From contig LBMP01000011.1 of NCBI GenBank assembly GCA_001184205.1, positions 1-47,886 on the forward strand: a stretch of 47,886 bases of DNA. Reading direction: 5' to 3'. The notes under the pieces are model-generated. The model was not told the origin of the DNA. It did not search any database and saw nothing but the letters and a program-made list of their open reading frames with translations. Below, one piece after another: positions 1-7,429 of the stretch; the first letter of the stretch is position 1; every line of letters starts with the position of its first letter. Origin of the DNA: Desulfocarbo indianensis (GTDB taxonomy: Bacteria > Desulfobacterota > Desulfarculia > Desulfarculales > Desulfarculaceae). A program made the position numbers and the translations under genes.

Positions 1-763
1 GGCCCTCCTCCACCCCGGTCACCTTCACCACCCGCCCGTCCTTCACGTGCAGCCAAAGCTGGCAGCCAACCCCGCAATACGGACACGTGGTGCGGACTTT
101 CTTCATCTCCCAGGGACGGCCCAGGCCCTTGGCTTTCTTTTCGGTGAGGGCGCCCACCGGGCAGACCTGCACGCACTGGCCGCAGAACACGCAATCGCTT
201 TCGTGATAGGGCTTGTCGCCGGCGGTCACGATCTTGGCCTTGGCCCCGCGATAGCCGAAGCCGATGGCCCGGTTCACCTGCACTTCGTTGCAGGCCTGCA
301 CGCAGCGGCCGCAGAGGATGCACTTGGAGAAATCGCGCACGATGAGGGGATTCAGGTCCTCGATGGGATATTGTTGGGTCTGGCCCTCAAAGCGCACCGC
401 CTTCACGCCGTAGCGGTAGGCCAGCTCCTGCAAGCGGCAATCGCCGTTCTTCTCGCAGACCAGGCAATTGTGATCGCCGCTGGCCAGGAGCAGCTCCACG
501 TTCATGCGGCGGGCGGCGTGCACTTTTTCGGTGTCGGTGCGCACCTCCATGCCGTCCGCGGCCGGCATGGCGCAGGAGGCCACCAGGGTGCGCGCGCCCT
601 TGACCTCCACCAGGCACATGCGGCAGGCCCCGGTGGGGGTGCAGCCTTTCAAATAGCAGAGGGTGGGAATCTCGAAGCCGTTTTCCCGCGCCACTTCCAG
701 AATGGTTTGGCCCGGAGAGAAAGCGACTTTCTTCTGGTTGATGACAATCTTTGGTTTAGCCAT
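1..763 (-). CDS. fdhA: Formate dehydrogenase alpha subunit, N-terminal part (cut by window edge)
   Basis: Only the first 254 residues are in the window. They show, in order, a [2Fe-2S] ferredoxin domain (C36, C47, C50, C64), a NuoG-type His-Cys3 [4Fe-4S] site (H98, C100, C103, C109), a two-cluster ferredoxin (C148/151/154/158 and C191/194/197/201), and the start of a molybdopterin oxidoreductase domain with the motif CPYCGVGC at 227-234. This architecture is that of soluble or NAD-linked formate dehydrogenase alpha subunits, which oxidise formate to CO2 at a Mo/W-bis-pterin site. The ATG at 763 follows a GGAG about 7 bases upstream. The catalytic Cys/Sec lies outside the window. A NuoG-like or other molybdopterin enzyme is less likely because CPYCGVGC is typical of formate dehydrogenases. 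Confidence 0.8.
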   Translation of the reverse strand, partial: MAKPKIVINQKKVAFSPGQTILEVARENGFEIPTLCYLKGCTPTGACRMCLVEVKGARTLVASCAMPAADGMEVRTDTEKVHAARRMNVELLLASGDHNCLVCEKNGDCRLQELAYRYGVKAVRFEGQTQQYPIEDLNPLIVRDFSKCILCGRCVQACNEVQVNRAIGFGYRGAKAKIVTAGDKPYHESDCVFCGQCVQVCPVGALTEKKAKGLGRPWEMKKVRTTCPYCGVGCQLWLHVKDGRVVKVTGVEEG

Positions 764-940
764 GGCAATACTCCGCCATCATGGTTAGCATTCTGTCCCC
801 ACAGGCGCCGACCATCACTGCAAAGTACTCACCGTATAAGTGCTTCAACTATCTCCCATATTTCCGCGCCTCGCAAGCCCCGGCCAATTTTTGCTATATT
901 TAGGCCCACCTAGCCCCAACAACTAGGAAGGAGATGTTAC
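764..940. promoter_or_regulatory. Divergent intergenic region between fdhA and the GYF_2-AIM24 gene
   Basis: This 177-base gap separates two divergently transcribed genes, so it should hold promoters for both. It is richer in A/T near 885-900 (a TATATTTA stretch) than the surrounding genes, but I could not align a convincing -35/-10 pair on either strand. A strong ribosome binding site (AAGGAG) lies just before the ATG at 941. Confidence 0.35.
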
Positions 941-1960
941 ATGGCGGATCAATGGTACGTGGCTCCGGACGGCCAGACCACGGGACCCTTCGGCTTGGAT
1001 GAACTCAAGGCCATGCTGGCCTCGGGTCGGATCAATAACGAAACCCTGGTATTCGGGCCCGGCGCGGCCGAGTGGACCCCTCTGCGCTCGGTGGGGTCCT
1101 TGGCCTCCTTGCTGCAGGGCGGCGGGCCGCCGCCGCCGCCCCCCGGCCAGGCCCTGGGGGCCGACGAGATCGACTACGTGATCGAAGGCAGCGAGATGCA
1201 GTACGTGGAGATAGAGCTGGACCCCGGCGAAAGCGCGGTGGCCGAGGCCGGGGCCATGTTCTACATGACCCAGGGCATCGCCATGGAGACCATTTTCGGC
1301 GACGGCCGCCGGGAGCAGAAGACCAGGGGTCTCATGGACAACCTCATCGGCGCTGGCAAGCGGCTTCTCACCGGCGAGAGCCTGTTCATGACCATCTTCA
1401 CCAATTCATCCGGCGCCGGCAAGCAGCGGGTGGCCTTTGGCGCGCCTTATCCCGGCAAGATACTGCCCCTGCATCTGGGCGAGCTGGGCGGCGAGATCGT
1501 CTGCCAGAAGGACGCCTTTCTCTGCGCGGCCCGGGGGGTGGCCCTGGAGATAGCCTTCCAGAAGAAAATCGGCGTGGGCCTGTTCGGCGGCGAGGGCTTC
1601 ATCATGCAGCGCCTCAAGGGCGACGGCCTGGCCTTCGTGCACGCCGGCGGCACCCTGGTGGAGCTGGATCTGGCGCCCGGCGAGACCCTCAAGGTGGATA
1701 CCGGCTGCCTGGTGGCGCTGAAGCCTTCGGTGAACTACGACGTGGAGTTCGTGGGCGGCGTTAAAACCGCCCTGTTCGGCGGCGAGGGTCTGTTCTTCGC
1801 CACCCTCAGCGGGCCGGGGCACGTGTGGCTGCAATCCCTGCCGCTGTCGCGCCTGGCCGGCCGCATCTACGCGGCGGCGCCCCAGGGCGGCGGCAAGGAC
1901 AAGGGCGAGGGATCGCTTTTGGGCAAGGTGGGCATCGGCACCTTTTTCGGCGACGACTAG
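941..1960 (+). CDS. GYF_2 domain - AIM24 family (TIGR00266-type) fusion protein
   Basis: This is a 339-residue protein. Residues 4-60 look like a GYF_2 domain (WYV near the start, then GPF at 15-17 and a region ending in WTPL). A short linker follows with six consecutive prolines (63-68). The remainder (about 75-335) is an AIM24/TIGR00266-type beta-rich domain with glycine-rich repeats such as LFGGEG, which occurs twice. AIM24-like bacterial proteins have no firmly established biochemical role; some are linked to membranes or tellurite/stress clusters. GYF domains generally bind proline-rich peptides. The ATG at 941 has an AAGGAG Shine-Dalgarno sequence. The gene stands alone between the divergent fdhA and a terminator. 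Confidence 0.8.
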   Translation: MADQWYVAPDGQTTGPFGLDELKAMLASGRINNETLVFGPGAAEWTPLRSVGSLASLLQGGGPPPPPPGQALGADEIDYVIEGSEMQYVEIELDPGESAVAEAGAMFYMTQGIAMETIFGDGRREQKTRGLMDNLIGAGKRLLTGESLFMTIFTNSSGAGKQRVAFGAPYPGKILPLHLGELGGEIVCQKDAFLCAARGVALEIAFQKKIGVGLFGGEGFIMQRLKGDGLAFVHAGGTLVELDLAPGETLKVDTGCLVALKPSVNYDVEFVGGVKTALFGGEGLFFATLSGPGHVWLQSLPLSRLAGRIYAAAPQGGGKDKGEGSLLGKVGIGTFFGDD

Positions 1961-2013
1961 GACTGGACGCCTGCGCCGGCCAGATGATCCTCTTGCCCGG
2001 CCTCTGAAAAAAC

Positions 2014-2052
2014 GGGGAGCCTTTTCCGCGCGGAAAGGGCTCCCCATTGTTT
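2014..2052. terminator. Bidirectional rho-independent terminator
   Basis: GGGGAGCC begins a stem of about 14 bp (2014-2027 with 2032-2045, one G-T wobble) around a GCGC loop. ATTGTTT follows on the plus strand, and a run of six A precedes it, giving a T-run on the minus strand. It sits between the convergent GYF_2-AIM24 gene and the last gene of the che operon, so it can stop transcription from both sides. Confidence 0.85.
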
Positions 2053-2061
2053 ATTGGCGGG

Positions 2062-2583
2062 CTAAGCCCGGCAGACGCCGGGGCACTGGATAAAGGCGAA
2101 GGCCGAATACACCTTGGCCGCCTTTTCGATCTCGTCCTGGGAGGCGTGGTGGGGCGGGGTGGCGTCCAGGAGTTCCTGCAGGCGCTGCGGGCCGGGCACC
2201 GCCGTCAGGCCGCTGGCCAGCACCTTGCCGCTCTTGGCCTCGATGAGCTCGGCGTCCTCGCCGTTATACACCAGGCAGAAGGGAACGATGGGATCGTGAA
2301 TCAGCCTGGCGGCGGCGATGGTCTCCTTTTCGCGGCTCACCAAAGAGCCCCGGCTGGCGCGCATGACCAGGGCCGGAGCCCCGCCCGCCATGAGCACCAA
2401 ATCCGCCCGCACCTCGAAAGGCTCGCAACAGACGGTGAGCGTGCGGCGGTATTCCACCCCCAGGCGCTCGCGGGGCCAGCCCCTGTCTTCCAGAAGCAGC
2501 TTCTCGGCGGCCTGACGGATGTACTCATCGTCGTGATAAGGCAGCAGGCGTCCGGTTACCAGGTCTATGATATCTTCCGGCAT
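2062..2583 (-). CDS. HsdR N-terminal-like (HSDR_N) domain protein, last gene of che operon
   Basis: This 173-residue protein resembles the stand-alone type I restriction enzyme R-subunit N-terminal domain (HSDR_N family), a PD-(D/E)XK-fold module. Visible features are the helical start, the segment GVEYRRTLTV and the core EVRADLVLM...PALVMRASRGSLVSREKET. The usual E/D-x-K catalytic residues are not obvious here (the core has VMRASRG where ExK-type signatures would lie), so nuclease activity is doubtful. It follows cheB by 4 bases, its AGGA ribosome site overlapping the cheB stop, so it is co-transcribed with the chemotaxis genes. Its role there is unknown. No helicase or methylase partner is nearby. 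Confidence 0.7.
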   Translation of the reverse strand: MPEDIIDLVTGRLLPYHDDEYIRQAAEKLLLEDRGWPRERLGVEYRRTLTVCCEPFEVRADLVLMAGGAPALVMRASRGSLVSREKETIAAARLIHDPIVPFCLVYNGEDAELIEAKSGKVLASGLTAVPGPQRLQELLDATPPHHASQDEIEKAAKVYSAFAFIQCPGVCRA

Positions 2584-2587
2584 GGTT

Positions 2588-3643
<1,056 letters not shown>

Positions 3644-3696
3644 TTATCAGATCTGCGCCGCCCCCAGAATTTTCGCCGGCGCGGTTAAGCGCCCTG

Positions 3697-4170
3697 TCAG
3701 ACCTGCTGCGACCAGCAGCCGGCCAGAAGCGGTTTTTCCTCCACGTCGTAGGATAATACCCATTGCGCCTTGGCGGCGACTTCGCCCAGCAGACCGGCTT
3801 CCAAATGACGGGCTTGGGGCAGGTCCATGCGCCACAGGCTTTCCTTATCCACGATGGTCAAAAGGCTGCCCACCACCATGTTGAGCATCTCGCGGAAGGC
3901 GTCCAGGAGATCGTCCTGGGATACCTCCTCGGGCTCCATGGAGAATATGTTGGCGGCCAGTTCCCTGGCCAGCTCCGGCGGCGCCCAAATCCACACCATG
4001 ACGTTTTCCTCTTGTTGCTTGACCTCCAGCCAGCCCTCCAGCCAGTGCTGGGCCGGCTTGTCGGCCAGGGCTTGCGCCAGCGAGGGGTCTTCCTCGGGCA
4101 CCAGGAAAAACATGGTGGAGAAAACATCAGAAATCGAGTCCCTCAGGGCCGTCGTCCAAATCTTTTCCAT
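3697..4170 (-). CDS. cheX: CheX-type chemotaxis phosphatase
   Basis: This 157-residue protein matches the CheC/CheX/FliY phosphatase family, which dephosphorylates CheY-P. The active-site helix signature is seen around the segment DAFREMLNMVVGSLLT, supplying the conserved E and N followed by G. It has one such helix, as CheX does, rather than the two of CheC. I choose the ATG at 4170 (MEKIW...) because GGGAG lies about 6 bases upstream; a TTG five codons earlier has no such site. With this start the gene overlaps cheY by 44 bases, which is unusually long, but the first residues belong to the conserved N-terminal helix, so a shorter start is unlikely. It lies directly downstream of its likely substrate gene, cheY. 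Confidence 0.82.
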   Translation of the reverse strand: MEKIWTTALRDSISDVFSTMFFLVPEEDPSLAQALADKPAQHWLEGWLEVKQQEENVMVWIWAPPELARELAANIFSMEPEEVSQDDLLDAFREMLNMVVGSLLTIVDKESLWRMDLPQARHLEAGLLGEVAAKAQWVLSYDVEEKPLLAGCWSQQV

Positions 4171-4546
4171 CGGGCTCTCCCACAAACAGGCTTAGTATCT
4201 TCCGCAGGCCCTCGGGCTGGAAAGGCTTGGAGACGTAGCCGCGGGCGCCCAGGCCCAGGGCCTGTTTCAGGCGGTCCTTGCGCCCTTCGGTGGTGACCAG
4301 GATGAAGCACTTGGGCACCCGGTTCTGGTCCTTCAGGGTCTCCAACAGTTCCAGGCCGTTCATCTCCGGCATGTGCAAGTCCGAAAGCACCACGTCCACC
4401 GGGTGCTCATCAAGCACGGCCAGAGCCGCCAGGCCATGCTCGGCCTCGTAGCATTCATCCACCGCGAAGCCGGCGGCGGCCAGGGTTTTCTTTATCACCG
4501 AGCGCATGGCCCGGGAATCGTCCACTATCAACACCTTCAGACCCAT
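4127..4546 (-). CDS. cheY: CheY-like single-domain response regulator
   Basis: A 139-residue stand-alone receiver. The acidic pair is D9/D10, the phospho-acceptor D56 (LSDLHMP), the switch residue T85/T86 and the conserved lysine K107 (SKPFQP). CheY-P is the diffusible output of the CheA pathway. A short acidic C-terminal tail (about residues 122-139) extends past the receiver and is encoded by the part that overlaps cheX. The ATG at 4546 has GGAG about 7 bases upstream. Its position between the HDOD gene and cheX suggests a CheA-CheY-CheX signalling and termination loop. Confidence 0.92.
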   Translation of the reverse strand: MGLKVLIVDDSRAMRSVIKKTLAAAGFAVDECYEAEHGLAALAVLDEHPVDVVLSDLHMPEMNGLELLETLKDQNRVPKCFILVTTEGRKDRLKQALGLGARGYVSKPFQPEGLRKILSLFVGEPDGKDLDDGPEGLDF

Positions 4547-4562
4547 AGGTTCGCTCCCTCCC

Positions 4563-5414
4563 CTAACGGGCCATGTTAAGTAACTCGTCGGCCTGGTCCA
4601 GGATATCCTTGAGTTCCAGGCTCAACTTGTCCAGGTCCCTCGACTTCAGCCCCACTTCCTGTAGAAGGCCCTGGGGCACGGGAGCGGCCAGGCCTTGGGC
4701 CCCGCTGCCCACTCCCAAGTTAACCACCAAAAGATTGGCCAGGGACACCAGACGGACGATGGCCCTATGCTTCTTGGCGGGTTCTAAATTATGATGAAAA
4801 GCGATGGCATGGCAAATGGGTTCGGGCAAATTCCACTTGCGGGCCACGGCCGCGCCCAAAAGAGCGTGATCCAGACCCAGAACCTTGCGCTCGGCGTGCA
4901 CAAAGGACATGCCCTGCTCGTTGACCAGCTTTTCTATCTCGTCGAACTTCTCGCCCACGTGCTCGCTCAAAACCAGCTTGCCCACGTCGTGCAGCAAGGC
5001 CCCGGTGAAAAGCGTGGGCAGATCGGGATAGTTCAGGCGCTCGCCCAGGCGCTGGGCCATGAGGGCGGTGGCCATGGAATGGCGCCACAATTCCCCCCGG
5101 GCCAGGCGGTAGCCGTATTGGGGCTTTTTGAAATGCCCCACCACCTTGCCGGAAAGCACGATCTCCACGATCTGGTTGGAGCCCAGATAGGCTATGGCCT
5201 GGTCCAGGGAAGAAATCTTGTTGCGCAGGCCGTAGAAGGGGGAATTGCATATCCTGAGCACGTCGGCGGTTATGCCCGGATCGATGCGCACCAGATCCGC
5301 AACTCTTTGGAACTCGAAGTCGGGATCGCTGACGATGAGCAGTATCTGCTGCACGATGGCGGGCATGCCCGGCAGATGCTCGACTTTGGCCAGTATTTCT
5401 TCCACCAGCTTCAC
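4563..5414 (-). CDS. HDOD domain signalling protein
   Basis: This 283-residue protein consists mainly of an HDOD domain (about 10-205), recognisable from LPGMPAIVQQIL near the start, the LVRIDPGITADVLRICNSPF block and a degenerate HD-like GALLHDVGKL segment near the middle. HDOD proteins are helical signalling proteins related to HD phosphohydrolases and often accompany chemotaxis or c-di-GMP systems. HDVGK keeps the HD pair but the other metal ligands are not clearly arranged, so catalytic activity is uncertain. The start is a GTG at 5414 overlapping the cheD stop by 4 bases (GTGA), a strong sign of translational coupling in the che operon. Confidence 0.85.
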   Translation of the reverse strand: MKLVEEILAKVEHLPGMPAIVQQILLIVSDPDFEFQRVADLVRIDPGITADVLRICNSPFYGLRNKISSLDQAIAYLGSNQIVEIVLSGKVVGHFKKPQYGYRLARGELWRHSMATALMAQRLGERLNYPDLPTLFTGALLHDVGKLVLSEHVGEKFDEIEKLVNEQGMSFVHAERKVLGLDHALLGAAVARKWNLPEPICHAIAFHHNLEPAKKHRAIVRLVSLANLLVVNLGVGSGAQGLAAPVPQGLLQEVGLKSRDLDKLSLELKDILDQADELLNMAR

Positions 5415-5896
5415 AGCGACTTGACCTCCGCTCCGTTTGTCTTAACCCATAGCCGGCCATTGCCCACTTCCAGGCCCACGGTGCGGTTCACGTTGCCGCC
5501 CACGTCCTCCTTGTCGATCAATACGTTGTTGCGCCAGAATATCTTACGCACCATGGCGTAATTGCGCTTGCCGATATTGAAATGTCCCGAGGCGTCCATC
5601 ACCTGGCTGCCGCCCACCACCACCACCCGCAGGCGGCCCTTCTTGGCGCCCAATTGATAGGCCTTTTTGAAAAGCAGGGGCAGGCCCGTATCGGCGAAAA
5701 CCCCCGGCTGATTCCTGGCCCGCTCCGGATTCAGGTTGGAATCCGGCAGCATGAGGTGCAAGAGGCCGCCTACGCAGGCCGCGGCGTCGTGGATGATGAC
5801 CCCGATGCAGGAACCCAGGGAATAGGTGACCAGCTCGGCGCCGCGTTTGTTGGACACGGCCAGATCGCCCACCCCTATGATGATCTTTCCCGACAC
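5411..5896 (-). CDS. cheD: Chemoreceptor glutamine deamidase CheD
   Basis: CheD deamidates glutamines of chemoreceptors and can interact with CheC/CheX-type phosphatases. The 161-residue protein has the family's catalytic triad T24, C30 (SLGSCIG) and H47 (LLHLMLP), each three residues past the T. maritima positions T21/C27/H44. The GTG start at 5896 overlaps the last base of the cheR stop. The length fits the family (about 155-165). Confidence 0.95.
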   Translation of the reverse strand: MSGKIIIGVGDLAVSNKRGAELVTYSLGSCIGVIIHDAAACVGGLLHLMLPDSNLNPERARNQPGVFADTGLPLLFKKAYQLGAKKGRLRVVVVGGSQVMDASGHFNIGKRNYAMVRKIFWRNNVLIDKEDVGGNVNRTVGLEVGNGRLWVKTNGAEVKSL

Positions 5897-6804
5897 TATT
5901 TGTTCTCCCTGCGGTACACAGCCGGCCGCACAAAGGCCAGGCGGTGCTGGATACCGGTCAGGCTCTCCGAATGGCCCACGAACAAGTAGCCGCCCGGCGC
6001 AAGACAGTCGTGGAATTTATGCACCAGGCGTTCCTGCGTGGGTTTATCGAAGTAGATCATAACGTTGCGGCAGAAGATAACATGAAAAGGATGATCGAAC
6101 TTGAAGGGGTCCATCAAATTGACCCGGCGGAATTCCACGATTTCCCGCAGTTCGGGCCTGACCCGCACGTGGCCCTCCCAGCGGTTGCGCCCTTTTTGAA
6201 AATAGCGGGTCAAAAGCGCCCGTGGGATGCAGGCCGCTCTTTCCATGGTGTACACGGCGCGGCGGCCGTGCTCCAAAACCTGGGTGGACAGGTCCGAGGC
6301 CAAAAGCTTGACTCCCCGCCGCTGCCAGCATTGCTGGTTTTCCTTGAGCACCATGGCCAGGGTGTAGGGCTCCTCCCCGGTGGAGGAGGCCGCCGACCAG
6401 AGGCGGAAGGGAGCGCTGGGGCCGCAGAGCTTGTCGAGCTTGGGCAGGATGTCCCGGGCCAGGAAATCGAAATGCTGCGGCTCACGGAAGAAATCGGTTT
6501 TGTTGGTGGTGATGCAGTCCAAGAAGCAAACCAGCTCCGTGCCGCTGGCGTCGCTTTCCAGATTGCGGATGTAATCCCGTACGTCATGACAGCCCGTGGC
6601 ACGCAGCCGCTTGGCCAGGCGCGCCTTCATAAGCTCTTTCTTGCTGTCGCCCAGGTTGATGCCGCACAGGCGGTATACCAGCTGGGCCAGCTTCTTGTAC
6701 TGGGCGTCGGTGATGCTCAGGCCGAAGCTGGAGCCAAAGCTGGCCGCCTCTCCGGCTTGGCCACCCGCCTCAGCGGACGATGTAGAGCGCCGGTTGGTTC
6801 GCAT
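5896..6804 (-). CDS. cheR: Chemoreceptor glutamate methyltransferase CheR
   Basis: CheR methylates receptor glutamates using S-adenosylmethionine. Key segments are the N-terminal helical domain, the SAM-binding motif around SAASSTGEEPYTLAM, the CRNVMIYFD strand and the terminal GHSESL. The reading frame stays open up to 6942, overlapping cheW, but I choose the ATG at 6804 (MRTNRR...), giving 302 residues, close to the usual 270-290. The first 30 residues are low-complexity (Ser/Ala/Gly). The ribosome site there is weak (AAAAAGACC), so the start is less certain than the gene. Confidence 0.93.
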   Translation of the reverse strand: MRTNRRSTSSAEAGGQAGEAASFGSSFGLSITDAQYKKLAQLVYRLCGINLGDSKKELMKARLAKRLRATGCHDVRDYIRNLESDASGTELVCFLDCITTNKTDFFREPQHFDFLARDILPKLDKLCGPSAPFRLWSAASSTGEEPYTLAMVLKENQQCWQRRGVKLLASDLSTQVLEHGRRAVYTMERAACIPRALLTRYFQKGRNRWEGHVRVRPELREIVEFRRVNLMDPFKFDHPFHVIFCRNVMIYFDKPTQERLVHKFHDCLAPGGYLFVGHSESLTGIQHRLAFVRPAVYRRENK

Positions 6805-6898
6805 ATTGGTCTTTTTTATCGCCTTGTGTCGCTGATAGGCGTCAGCATGCAAGCCGGCAACGGCGAAACGCGCGCGCAAGGCTGATTCTATGAAGGCG

Positions 6899-7429
6899 TC
6901 AACCCACCACCAGTCGGCTTTCCTGCACGATGCGGTCGACATCCAAGAGAATCTTCACCCCGCCCTGGGTTTTCGCCATTCCCATGATAAAGGCGGTGTC
7001 CAGGTTAGTGCCAAAGGCAGGCGTGGCGTCGATGTCAGCGGCGCTCACGTTAAGCACTTCATTGACCTGATCAACCACCATACTCATAAGTATGCGCCGT
7101 CCGTCGTCTTTTGTCACCTCCACCACGATGATGCAGGTGCGTTCGTCGGGCTCGCGGTATTCCTGGTTGAACCGCAGGCGCAGGTCCATCACCGGGATAA
7201 CCTTGCCCCGTAAATTGATCACCCCCAGCAGAAAGTCGGCGGTTTGCGGCACCGGGGTGATGTCCAAGACGCCCAGGATTTCCCGGATCTTGGTTATCTC
7301 GATCCCGAATTGCTCGCCGGCCAGAAAAAAGGTGAGATACTTGCCGGCCAGGTGGCTGACGTCCCTGCCCGCCTTGGCCTGGAGTTCGCTGGAATCGTCA
7401 TGCTCTTGGGAAACAGGTTCCTGGTTCAT
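6899..7429 (-). CDS. cheW: Chemotaxis adaptor CheW
   Basis: CheW couples chemoreceptors to CheA. The 176-residue protein has about 28 hydrophilic N-terminal residues, then a CheW domain with TFFLAGEQFGIEI and the conserved GVINLRGKVIPVMDL block near the middle. The ATG follows the cheA TAA stop immediately with no gap, so translation is likely coupled. About 94 bases separate its stop from the chosen cheR start. Confidence 0.95.
   Translation of the reverse strand: MNQEPVSQEHDDSSELQAKAGRDVSHLAGKYLTFFLAGEQFGIEITKIREILGVLDITPVPQTADFLLGVINLRGKVIPVMDLRLRFNQEYREPDERTCIIVVEVTKDDGRRILMSMVVDQVNEVLNVSAADIDATPAFGTNLDTAFIMGMAKTQGGVKILLDVDRIVQESRLVVG

Noticed and set aside
47-913. 288-codon plus-strand frame opposite fdhA
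   Set aside because: The minus strand encodes four exact sets of Fe-S cluster cysteines and a molybdopterin motif in this stretch; the plus-strand frame is low-complexity Ala/His/Leu.
5896-6942. Longer CheR starting inside cheW
   Set aside because: The extra 46 codons would overlap cheW by 44 bases, include three adjacent tryptophans unlike other CheR proteins, and lack a ribosome site; the ATG at 6804 gives a normal-length protein.
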